Below, piece by piece: positions 29,001 to 37,800 of a DNA stretch of 64,000 bases. The notes under the pieces were generated by a model, which ran no database searches, had not been told where the DNA came from, and saw only the letters and a program-made list of their open reading frames with translations. This DNA is from Lachnospiraceae bacterium (lineage in GTDB: Bacteria; Bacillota; Clostridia; Lachnospirales; Lachnospiraceae): contig JAUNIX010000016.1 of the NCBI GenBank assembly GCA_030523275.1, forward strand, positions 1-64,000. The letters run 5' to 3'. The translations under genes were made by a program, and so were the position numbers. Position 1 is the first letter of the stretch; each line of letters starts with the position of its first letter.

Positions 29001-31075
29001 GTCACATCTGCCTCCTTATTATTTTGATCCACTTTTACTGTATAATGTACCTTATCACCAACCTGCCATTCATAATGATCTACCACTTTTTTTATCGTAA
29101 GCCCTGGTTCATTTTCAGAAGTCTTTGGTAACTGAATATCGGTAGTGGCTGTATTCGTGATATCATTTATACCATTGATCCTCGTATATGCACGGTTGTT
29201 TTCTACAATCTTTGTCTTAGTCTCATTATAATGCCCATGGCTACTCCATTTGGTCTTTAATGCCTCAATTTGGTCTTCCGTTGGATTATCTGGAATATCC
29301 ATCTTAACACTAATTTCCAATATATAAGCTGCGTGTTGATAAAATGCCTCAGCTTTCGGATTTTTTAAAGCTGCAATGACACTATTGTCATGATTACTAA
29401 GATTAAACCATTCTGAAACATCAGTACCATCATCAGTTTTTACTTTGATAGTTCCAATTTTTAAACACTTTTCCATCTCATCCTTAAAAGAAAAACTATC
29501 ATAATAATCCTCTGCATTTGCTCCTTTTGAGATTGGCTGCGTAATCTTATACGTCCAACTCTGTGCTAAATGGCGAATCGAATTCTGTCTTACCTCAGTT
29601 TCATCTGAATCACTGACCGTCTTTACCGGTTGTACTTTTATGGTTGTCTTTGCGTCGTTAGATGGACGAGCAGTTCCATCAATAATTGTCTTTGCACGGT
29701 TTATTTCTGTTATTATCCGCTTTTCTTCGTTGTAATGACTATGTGCTTTCCATTTTTGCTTTAAATCTGCAAGCTGTGCTTCACTCGCATTCTCTGGAAC
29801 ATCCATTTTTACCTTAATTTTTAAAGTATAGACCGTATTCTGATAAAAAGCAGCTGCTTTTGGATTCTTAGCTGTTGCTTTTATATTGTTTCCACTACGA
29901 CTGATCATAAAGAGAGATGTTGCATCTTTTTCAGAAGTTCCCGTAGAAGCTGTCACTTTTACATCCAGGATTTTCATACATTCCTCGATCGTATCCTCAA
30001 AGACAAAGCTGTCATAATAAAATTTTTCAGATACTGCCGGAATACCCTGACTGACATTATAAGTCCATGACTCCCCTAAATGATTTATCGTATTTTCCTC
30101 TGTCTTTGCTTCATCAGCGTCAGTTACCGTCTTAACCGGAGACCCTGGTTCAAAATTCACCATACTCTGTCCGGAACCGACAAACTGAATGACTTTATTT
30201 GCGTGTCCATCTCCATCGCCTACTCTTCCCATATCCTTGCCAAAGCAATAAGAAAAAGAGATAGTTTCAAAAGTAAATCCTACCGCAGAAAAGGCTTCCT
30301 GATCATACTTCTCATATGGAGAGCAATAATACTCTTTACCACCAGATTCCATATATAATAATTTTGTATCGGCAGATACATAGCTTCCAGTGACTTTGTC
30401 AGCTTTTATACTGACATACTGTGCGGCATCAATGTCTGTCAAGGTCAGATTAGATTTTAAAGATATGTTCTCATCAGTCCCGCCTTTATAAAAATTGGTT
30501 GTGACTGTGATTTCATCCAGCCCGACATAACAACAATCCGCAATACCCGCGCCGATTGCCACATAGCCATCCCCATACACATCTACAATTTTCGGAGAAG
30601 AAATCGTACGTACAATATCAACGTCAATCCACTTTCCATCTTGCCAGATTGTCATGCCGGTAATCTTTACCCGGAAAGAATCTTTGGCACTATCTGCATA
30701 AAACCAGTGATATCCGGCCAAACGTTCATTAGTATCCGCATTTAAATCCTTTCCATGAAATTTATCTGGTGCATTTATCTCTTTTCCTGTCAAAACAGTA
30801 AATTTTACAAGGCTTTTTCCTCTAGCATCTTTCTTCTCTTCCAAACGAAATCCATAATCATCCTTTACTTTCATAGCTTTTGATTTGTCATCATCATAGC
30901 CGGAATAATGATGGATCGAAGATTCCCACTTACTGCCTTTAATCGCCTTGGCATCCTTTGTATTCAGTGAAGCTGCATAGATCAAATTGCCATTCCCAAT
31001 GATCAAGCAACAAAATATCATCAGAAATTTCAATATTATACAGAAACTATATTTTATGAATGTTTTTATTTCCAT
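26078..31075 (-). CDS. Very large cell-wall-anchored repeat surface protein (VPKTG)
   Basis: 1665-residue exported protein. A signal peptide (1-35) ends GNLIYAAS. An N-terminal unique domain is followed by two related modules at about 320-465 and 485-645, each with a HL.(E/Q)SWTY core, an FYYDSF or DYYDSF motif, and a shared AFYQ...Y.L.I..KMD.P ending. Then seven DUF11-like Ig repeats run to about 1620, each opening with (L/I)xIxK...Y.(I/V)GD....Y. The C-terminus has VPKTGD (from 1629), a TM helix and KKEKKNHK, a sortase sorting signal. It is likely a stalk-like adhesin. No sortase gene is in the window. AAAGGAGAAACG precedes the ATG. Confidence 0.88.
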   Translation of the reverse strand: MEIKTFIKYSFCIILKFLMIFCCLIIGNGNLIYAASLNTKDAKAIKGSKWESSIHHYSGYDDDKSKAMKVKDDYGFRLEEKKDARGKSLVKFTVLTGKEINAPDKFHGKDLNADTNERLAGYHWFYADSAKDSFRVKITGMTIWQDGKWIDVDIVRTISSPKIVDVYGDGYVAIGAGIADCCYVGLDEITVTTNFYKGGTDENISLKSNLTLTDIDAAQYVSIKADKVTGSYVSADTKLLYMESGGKEYYCSPYEKYDQEAFSAVGFTFETISFSYCFGKDMGRVGDGDGHANKVIQFVGSGQSMVNFEPGSPVKTVTDADEAKTEENTINHLGESWTYNVSQGIPAVSEKFYYDSFVFEDTIEECMKILDVKVTASTGTSEKDATSLFMISRSGNNIKATAKNPKAAAFYQNTVYTLKIKVKMDVPENASEAQLADLKQKWKAHSHYNEEKRIITEINRAKTIIDGTARPSNDAKTTIKVQPVKTVSDSDETEVRQNSIRHLAQSWTYKITQPISKGANAEDYYDSFSFKDEMEKCLKIGTIKVKTDDGTDVSEWFNLSNHDNSVIAALKNPKAEAFYQHAAYILEISVKMDIPDNPTEDQIEALKTKWSSHGHYNETKTKIVENNRAYTRINGINDITNTATTDIQLPKTSENEPGLTIKKVVDHYEWQVGDKVHYTVKVDQNNKEADVTYLVIKDISLPDSLAINMDSIKVDGINADYYTLSRSGNGWILASKNDYVLPYGKAISISFDAVAMKASNGTIINNEASAIAVGVPEKKDKKQVYINSPKIDVEKTAPERNYKIGDTVGYKVTVVNRNPGTFMRNIELHDLVQTDGLAIKEGTLAVMIDGKNVTDQVEIVYQEDGKGFDILTSYNMRNGDVPCIGLSPYKDMQEWVSKVLITYEATIVKSFADDSVLENVVTVPATENTNGDKIKDDPEIPSGGGKSTEDISLKSPALDIIKKSNKQSYKVGDTGHYTLVVKQTKEETTAKNLTITDSFDKKKGAEIIPDTMIVKKNGSDITKECKIKADSEGFRIETGKNMTDEDEITVTYDVLFVLTGQYTNTAVVSSENTKEDQAVNEIEVIAEAYPSLKIEKSSDQEQYTIGDTGYYTLIIKQTKDEVDAENVVVTDCFDKQKGMKLNADSLVIKLNNKNITQECKVETKENSFTIATGKSLSASDELTVSYAVVFNASGNFMNIASTEADNANKKEIEHIVDIAEPPVLEVEKSTEQKAYAIGDDVIYTLMVRQMTAGATAKNVVITDAFEQTDGAMVDEDSIRVKRNGKNITNDCKITVQGSMFTIETENDLSTDDELIITYHTIFSKKGNYKNVVVAKADNAGEQKEEHEVEVLKPELTIKKVANRSEYNTGDTGTYTLTMRQLKDGIFAKNVVIEDAFTQKEGVSIIADSVVVKLENEDITKDCNITVKENGFMIETGKNLGSNEQMTVIYQVKFSASNKYTNIAEANADNTEKAQTGNTVQVHSLDVTLLKGADKKSYKIGDIVNYKVAFSLKKKNTVCKDVVMKDILPDGLEFLTSTVRVKGLATGRYTFVIKDNVLTLHIGELKYGENVSVYYQAKVLSSALGKTLINKVSVTGTNIEAAQTEAAVKVPKINSISAEKKNNNKTGFSVPKTGDYVTMVPYMLVLLIAGMIAFVLIHKKEKKNHK

Positions 31076-31127
31076 CGTTTCTCCTTTAATATTTTACTTT
31101 TAATAGTATGTCTTCCATGTATTTACA

Positions 31128-31155
31128 ATCATATCATATTTCTTACATTTGTCAA
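31128..31155 (-). promoter_or_regulatory. Promoter of the surface-protein gene
   Basis: TTGACA (31155-31150), a 16-base spacer and TATGAT (31133-31128), leaving a leader of about 50 bases before the ATG at 31075. Confidence 0.7.
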
Positions 31156-31190
31156 CTAATTTGTTTATATTTTACAGTTTCAAAGAAAAC

Positions 31191-31227
31191 AAAAAGAGAT
31201 ATTCTGTTCGTTTGAATATCTCTTTTT
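31191..31227. terminator. Terminator after metA
   Basis: The stem AAAAAGAGATATTC pairs with GAATATCTCTTTTT around a 9-base loop and is symmetrical for both strands. It ends the RND-pseudouridine synthase-ligA-metA transcript. Confidence 0.85.
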
Positions 31228-31251
31228 ATCACGACAATACAATTACAATAT

Positions 31252-32169
31252 TTATTTTACATTTCCGAGATCATACGGAGTCAACTGATATACGTAATAA
31301 TTAAGCCAATTCGTGTACATCATATTGGCATGACAACGCCAAGACTTGATTGGCCCTTTTTCCGGGTCATCATCAATATAATAATTTTGCGGAATATCAA
31401 TATCCAATCCTTTGGCAATATCACGTTTATACTCGTAATCCAAGGTCATCACATCATATTCCGGATGCCCTGTTACAAAAATCTGGCTACCCGTTTCATT
31501 TTTAATCAAATATGGTCCTGCCTCATCTGATTCACCGAGAATGATCAAATCCTTACAATTTCTGATTTCATCCATATCACTCGCTGTATATCTAGAATGT
31601 GGCACACAAAAGATATCATCAAATCCACGTACCAATGGCGTCTTTTTATGTATCGTACGATGTTTATAGACTCCAGATAATTTTTTATCTAAAAATATCT
31701 TTTTGATTCCATAGTGATAATACAGCGCTGCTTGAGCACCCCAGCAAATATGGAGAGTCGAAGTCACATTTGTCTTCGTCCATTCCATAATTTCTGTCAA
31801 TTCCTTCCAATACTCTACCTGCTCAAATTCAATTTTTTCCAAAGGCGCACCTGTAATGATCATACCATCAAATTTTTTATGTTTGATTTTTGAGAAAAAT
31901 GTGTAAAACTTTTCCATATGAGATTTTGATACGTGCGTTGGACGATAACTTTCCGTTTGTAAAAAAGTAACATCTATCTGTAACGGTGTGTTGGAAAGGC
32001 TCCGCAGCAGATGAAGTTCCGTAGCCTGTTTCGTCGGCATCAAATTTAAAATGACAATCTCTAACGGACGTATATCCTGCGCAATCGCACGTTCCATATC
32101 CATTACAAATACATTTTCCCTCTCGAGTATTTTTTTCGCCGGCAATTCTCCATCAATTCTAATCGGCAT
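31252..32169 (-). CDS. metA: Homoserine O-acetyltransferase (MetA type)
   Basis: Acylates homoserine in methionine synthesis. It has 305 residues in the MetA family (MPIRIDGELPAKKILERENVF). The nucleophile is Cys142 (HICWGAQAALYYHYG), with ITGAP(L)E and TGHPEYD also present. The residue at position 111 is Glu. Work on MetA enzymes links Glu111 to acetyl-CoA use and Gly111 to succinyl-CoA use, so acetyltransferase activity is inferred. The ATG at 32169 has AGGAAGG eight bases upstream; an in-frame GTG three codons earlier is less well placed. It is last in the ligA operon. Confidence 0.93.
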   Translation of the reverse strand: MPIRIDGELPAKKILERENVFVMDMERAIAQDIRPLEIVILNLMPTKQATELHLLRSLSNTPLQIDVTFLQTESYRPTHVSKSHMEKFYTFFSKIKHKKFDGMIITGAPLEKIEFEQVEYWKELTEIMEWTKTNVTSTLHICWGAQAALYYHYGIKKIFLDKKLSGVYKHRTIHKKTPLVRGFDDIFCVPHSRYTASDMDEIRNCKDLIILGESDEAGPYLIKNETGSQIFVTGHPEYDVMTLDYEYKRDIAKGLDIDIPQNYYIDDDPEKGPIKSWRCHANMMYTNWLNYYVYQLTPYDLGNVK

Positions 32170-32191
32170 TTTTATCACCTTCCTAACATGT

Positions 32192-34144
32192 TTACTTTAT
32201 CATCTCTAAAAATTGTTCTTCCGTAATAATCGGAACCCCAAGCTCTTTTGCCTTTTTATTTTTAGAGGAACTACTATTGATATCATTATTAATTAAATAA
32301 TTTGTTTTTGAAGTAACCGAACCGGTAACTTTACCACCTAATTCTTCTACTTTTTCTTTCACTTCCTTGCGGTTTTTAAAATGATGTACCGAACCGGTGA
32401 CCACAAAATGAACACCCTCTAATAACGCTTCCTGAACACTTTCTTCTATTTTAATGAATGTCAATATGCTCTCTAAGTGTTGTAACAACCCCTGATTATG
32501 CTCATTCTCAAAATAATGCACAAGAGAATCTGCGATTACTTGTCCAATTCCATCAATCTCTACGAAGTCTTTTGCTGCTGCCTGTTTTATCTTCTTCCAG
32601 TCAGAATGAAAATGTTTACAGATTAATTTGGCATTTGAAAGTCCTACATTCATAATACCCAATGCATAAAGAAAATTGGGTAACATCACTTCCTTTGATT
32701 TTTCAATCGAAGCAATCAAATTATTGTAAGATTTCTCACCAAATCCTTCCATCTCAACAATAGCATCATGATACTGATGAAGAGAATAAATATCATATAA
32801 CTCCGCCAAAAATCCTTTTTCAATCATTTTATTTAGCGTTGCCTCCGACATACCATCAATATTCATTGCATCTCGTGAAACAAAATGAGTAAACAATTTC
32901 AATTTTTTTGCACTGCAAAATTCATTTGAACAATAGAGAGATTTTACTCCGTTTTCTTCCTTTATCGCTGTCTGTGCTCCACAGGCAGGACAAAACTCAA
33001 TTGGTTTGATCGTATGACTGCGTGTATGATTTTCAGCAACCTGAGGAATAATCATATTCGCTTTATAAACAGTAATTTCATCACCCGTACCAAGTTCTAA
33101 ATTCTCAACAATACTAATGTTATGGAGACTTGCACGACTGACCGTCGATCCCTCCAATTCTACTGGTTCAAAAACTGCAACTGGATTGATCAATCCGGTT
33201 CTTGACGGACTCCATTCAATATAAGAAAGCTTTGTTACTGCCGTCTCGTCTTTCCATTTAAAAGCAATGGAATTACGTGGAAACTTTGCGGTACTTCCAA
33301 GTCCTTCTCCATATACCAGATCATCATAAATTAAAACCAACCCATCCGACGGCTCATCAATCGTTTTGATTCTCTTGGCAAAATCTGAGACCACATCTGA
33401 AATCGTATTGCTTGTTACTCTTTGATATTCTACCACTTGAAAACCTAGTTCATCCAACCATTGAAATCTCTGCTCTACGGAATCCGAAAGATTTTTCCCA
33501 TCTGCACTTACAAGAGCAAAAGCATAAAAATGAACATTACGTTGTGCTGTTATTTCATTATTAAGCTGTCGAACGGAGCCACTACATAAATTTCGCGGAT
33601 TCTTATACTTGGCATCCATCTCCTGTATGCTTTCATTCATTTTTTTAAAATCGGAATACTTAATAATAGCTTCACCACGAATCACTAATTTCCCCTGAAA
33701 ATCAATTTTGGCAGGCAAATTTACAAACGTCTTGGCATTATTTGTAATAACCTCTCCAATCTGTCCATTTCCTCTGGTAACTGCCTTTATTAGTTCTCCA
33801 CCCTCATATGTGAGCACGATAGTAAGACCATCCAATTTCCAAGATAAAATTCCTTCCTGTTCCCCCAACCAATCTTCTAATACAGAAACCTCTTTGGTCT
33901 TATCAAGAGATAACATCGGAGAATCATGTGGTTCTTTTACCAGTTCCGATAATAACTCATAGCCAACATGGATTGTTGGACTATTCGAAAATACAGTATT
34001 GGTTTCTTTCTCAAGAGCAACTAATTCATCATATAATTGATCATACTCGTAGTTGCTCATAATCTCTCTATTTTCCTGATAATAAGCTTTCCCAGCTTCA
34101 TTCAGCTGATCAATCAACTGCTTCATTCTAGTCTTCTGACTCAT
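32192..34144 (-). CDS. ligA: NAD+-dependent DNA ligase
   Basis: Seals DNA nicks using NAD+. It has 650 residues: NMN-binding domain Ia (1-70, with YDQLYDELVALE), a nucleotidyltransferase domain with adenylated Lys in SWKLDGLTI and RGEAII, an OB fold, and a Cys4 zinc finger (CPACGAQ...YCSNEFC). HhH repeats follow, then a C-terminal BRCT (EGVHFVVTGSVHHFKNRKEV). The start at 34144 follows AGAAGGAG with a 7-base spacer and overlaps the preceding gene by 17 bases. The active site reads KLDGL where typical LigA has KIDGL. It is somewhat divergent but intact. Confidence 0.95.
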   Translation of the reverse strand: MSQKTRMKQLIDQLNEAGKAYYQENREIMSNYEYDQLYDELVALEKETNTVFSNSPTIHVGYELLSELVKEPHDSPMLSLDKTKEVSVLEDWLGEQEGILSWKLDGLTIVLTYEGGELIKAVTRGNGQIGEVITNNAKTFVNLPAKIDFQGKLVIRGEAIIKYSDFKKMNESIQEMDAKYKNPRNLCSGSVRQLNNEITAQRNVHFYAFALVSADGKNLSDSVEQRFQWLDELGFQVVEYQRVTSNTISDVVSDFAKRIKTIDEPSDGLVLIYDDLVYGEGLGSTAKFPRNSIAFKWKDETAVTKLSYIEWSPSRTGLINPVAVFEPVELEGSTVSRASLHNISIVENLELGTGDEITVYKANMIIPQVAENHTRSHTIKPIEFCPACGAQTAIKEENGVKSLYCSNEFCSAKKLKLFTHFVSRDAMNIDGMSEATLNKMIEKGFLAELYDIYSLHQYHDAIVEMEGFGEKSYNNLIASIEKSKEVMLPNFLYALGIMNVGLSNAKLICKHFHSDWKKIKQAAAKDFVEIDGIGQVIADSLVHYFENEHNQGLLQHLESILTFIKIEESVQEALLEGVHFVVTGSVHHFKNRKEVKEKVEELGGKVTGSVTSKTNYLINNDINSSSSKNKKAKELGVPIITEEQFLEMIK

Positions 34145-34859
34145 CAAAAAGCTCCTTCTTTAATTTATTCACTTCATTTCTGGTTAATTTACGATAAGTA
34201 CCAGTTTTTAGTTTTCCCAACTCAATATCCATAATACGTACACGTTTTAAATTTAATACTCGATATCCAAAATATTCGCACATACGACGAATCTGACGAT
34301 TCAATCCCTGTGTTAATATAATCGAAAACTGATTCCTACTCAACTTTTTCACTTTGCAGCGACGCGTAACTGTATCTAAAATCGGAACTCCATTACGCAT
34401 ACCATATAAAAACTCAAAGGTAATCGGACGATCTACCGTCACAATATATTCTTTTTCATGATAATATCGTGCTTTTTGAATCCTATTTGAAATTTCTCCA
34501 TCATTCGTAAGTAAGATTAATCCCTCTGAATCTTTATCTAATCTTCCGATTGGATAAATCTTTGTATGATAATCGATAAAATCAATAATATTGTCTTTTT
34601 CCTTTTTTTGTGCTGTGCAGACAATTCCACGTGGTTTGTTAAATGCGATTAGTTCCAATTCATCAATCAACTCGACCGACTTTCCCTGAAATCGTACATC
34701 CTGTTTTCGTGTCACCTTCATTCCGGGAACTGCAATCTTTCCATCTACCGTTACCAAGCCCTGATTTATATAAACATCCGCCTGTCTTCTGGAACAGATC
34801 CCCGCATCACTCAGGTACTTATTTAATCTTATCACATCGAGTTTAAATTTCTTTTTCAT
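34128..34859 (-). CDS. rRNA pseudouridine synthase (RsuA/RluB/RluF family)
   Basis: Converts specific uridines of rRNA or tRNA to pseudouridine. It has 243 residues with an N-terminal S4 domain (RLNKYLSDAGICSRRQADVYINQGLVTVDG) and the catalytic domain with Asp in IGRLDKDSEGLILLTNDG. The C-terminal motif is GLNRQIRRMCEYFGYRV. The sequence looks closest to RluF (Arg-Ile-Arg-Arg-Met with Tyr-Phe-Gly), but RluB or RsuA specificity cannot be excluded. The start at 34859 has GGGGG six bases upstream; an ATG two codons earlier is possible. It lies 38 bases after the RND gene. Confidence 0.9.
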   Translation of the reverse strand: MKKKFKLDVIRLNKYLSDAGICSRRQADVYINQGLVTVDGKIAVPGMKVTRKQDVRFQGKSVELIDELELIAFNKPRGIVCTAQKKEKDNIIDFIDYHTKIYPIGRLDKDSEGLILLTNDGEISNRIQKARYYHEKEYIVTVDRPITFEFLYGMRNGVPILDTVTRRCKVKKLSRNQFSIILTQGLNRQIRRMCEYFGYRVLNLKRVRIMDIELGKLKTGTYRKLTRNEVNKLKKELFDESED

Positions 34860-34897
34860 AAGCATCCCCCAATTGAGTTTATAACTAACCATGTGTA

Positions 34898-37800
34898 CTA
34901 TTTTTTCTTTTTCAACCGTTTAAATCCATGAAATTTTATTTTTCTTTCTCTGCCTTTTCTGCCTTTTCTTATTCTTCGTTCACCTTTTTCCCTCATAAAA
35001 AGACTATAAATACAAGGAATGACAATTAATGTTAACAGAGTACCATAAATCAATCCACCAATTGTTACAATTGCCATCGGTTGAGTCATTTCAGAACCAG
35101 TACCAAGACCAATTGCCATGGTTGACAATCCAAGGATTGTCGTAAGTGCCGTCATAAAGATTGGACGAATTCTCATAGAACCAGCTGTAATAATCGCTTC
35201 TTGCAGTCCATAGCCCTGTTCGCGCAACTGATTGATTGTATCAACCAAGACAATACCATTGTTTACAATAATACCTGCCAACATGACAAAACCGATCATC
35301 GCAATCACACTTAAATCCATACCACAAATTAACAGACCAAACAGACCACCCGTAAATGCCAATGGAATAGTAAACAAAATGATAAATGGCGATAACAACG
35401 ACTGGAACTGAGCAACCATGATTAGATACATAAATGCAATTGCTAGTACGAGCATCAACACAAGCTGTTCCATCATCTCATAAATAGATTCTGCTTCTCC
35501 ACCAGTTTCAATGCTGTAACCTTTTGGTAAATCAATCTTCTTTATTTTCTTTTCAATCTGACTGTTCAATTTTGTTGCATTATATCCATCTTTTACATTC
35601 GCACTGACTGTAATATATCTAGTCTGATTTTCACGCGAGATACTAGATAAACTATCTGTACTTTTAATTTTAGCTATTTGCTGCAGTGTAACCTCTTTTT
35701 CATTATTTCCTACTTTTCCTGTCAATTTCAGATTTTTTAATTTGGCTCTAGAAGATGCATATTTTGAATTTTTCTCCAAAACCACATCATAGCTAGTATC
35801 ATTCTGTGTCACAGAAGTGGCTTTTGTTCCCTCTGCCAATTCTGCAGAAACAGCCTGATAAACCTGTGCAACTGTTAATCCATTTTTGATTGCTTTTTCT
35901 TTATCAACAACAACGTGCATTTCTTCTGTTGTTTCTTCCTGTCCATCCGAAACATCAACAGTACCTTTCGTATTTTCCATAATGTCAGCAACCTGATCTG
36001 CAATATCACGGATCTTATTCATATCCGTACCTTTCACACTCGCTGCAACACCGGATCCAGACATACTTCCCATATCCATCGTGCTGGTATTGACTTTAAG
36101 TTCACAATCAAAATCTTTTGTCTTGTCTTCAAGTTTTTTCTTAATCTGTTTGTTAGTCAGTTTTTTATCTTCTTTTAACATGACATACATTGTTACCGAT
36201 AAGTCATTAGAAGAACCACCTAAAGACATCACGCTATTGCCGTTACTTTGCATACTTCCAACGGTCTCAATATCACTAATCTCCAACGCTTTTACAACAA
36301 CTGTGTTTGCCATATCCTCTAATTCTTCTTGACTAGAACCTTTTGGCATTGTCAAAGTCATACTCATCTGCGTACTTTCCATATTAGGGAACAAAGAAAA
36401 TCCTTTCTGAGCGATTCCATAAATACTTCCTGCAAACAACGCCAATGCAAGTAAGAGTACAAGAATTCTCTTTCCTAATATTTTATCCATAATATTCAAA
36501 TAAAAATCACGAATTCGATTGATCAGTTTATTTTCCTTCGACGATACTTTACTTAATAAACCAGAGGACATCATCGGTACGACAGTCACGGCAACGATCA
36601 AACTGGCAAGTAATGAGAATCCAATTGTTAATGCCATATCCGTAAACATCTGACGAGTCAGTCCTGTTGTAAATACAATCGGTAAAAAGACAGATACTGT
36701 TGTCAATGTAGAAGCTGTAATTGCTCCTGCAACGCCATGAGCACCCTCAACTGCAGCTTCTTTTACATCCATGCCGTCTTTTCGCAATCGATATATGTTT
36801 TCAATTACAACAATCGAGTTGTCTACCAACATACCAACACCGAGAGCCAAACCTGATAATGAAATAATATTTAATGTAATACCAGTAAAATACATCAAAA
36901 CAAGTGCAAAGACAACACTGATTGGTATGGATAATGAAACAACCAACGTTGGACGAAGGTCTTTCAGGAACAGGAATAAAACAATAATCGCAAAAATAGC
37001 TCCATAGATTAAATTCTGTAAAACAGAATCAACAATCATGTTAATGTATACACCTTGATCCATCAAATTCGTATAATGTAATCCTTTTTTTGAAGCTTTT
37101 AACTGGTCTAATTTTTTTGTGATCGAATCAGAAACTTCCGCAGAAGAATAGGTTGACTGCTTCTGAATTGAAAGGATAATACCTTCATTTCCATTTACCT
37201 TACAATAAGATGCATCATCATCATTTACAACTGCCACATCCGCTACATCACGCAGACGAATCGGATTGATACCATCAACGCCAATATCCATCAAGACCAT
37301 CTTTTCCAGTTCTTTTTGGCTTGTCGCTTCATCACCAACGCGTACTAAATATTTAACATTATCTTCAGTCACATAACCTGCTGGCATTTCAAAGTTTTGT
37401 GCCTGCAACAAACTTTTTACTGTGTCAACTGTGATTGTTTTGGACACATTTGCTGCCTCAATGGCTGTTTCCTTAGCAGTATCTAAATCTTTCTGACTAT
37501 CTTCAATTTTACTTTTATTGTTTGTAATTGTAATTTGTGCATTTGTAAGCGAACTTTGTGCATTTGCTGACTGTTCGTCTAACGTCTCAACATTCGCTAC
37601 AACCTTTTTCTGTCCGGATTTAATCTGCTTCAAAGCTGAAGTCATCTGACTATCCTGACTTTGTAACTTTTTAATTGTCGATTTTAACGTTTTAATATTA
37701 CTTTCATAACCCGAAATTTGAGTCTGTAAAGCTTTCGCCTGTGTTTTTAACTCCGTAATCTGAGCTTTTTGTTCATCAGTCAACATTCCTGCCGCTTCTG

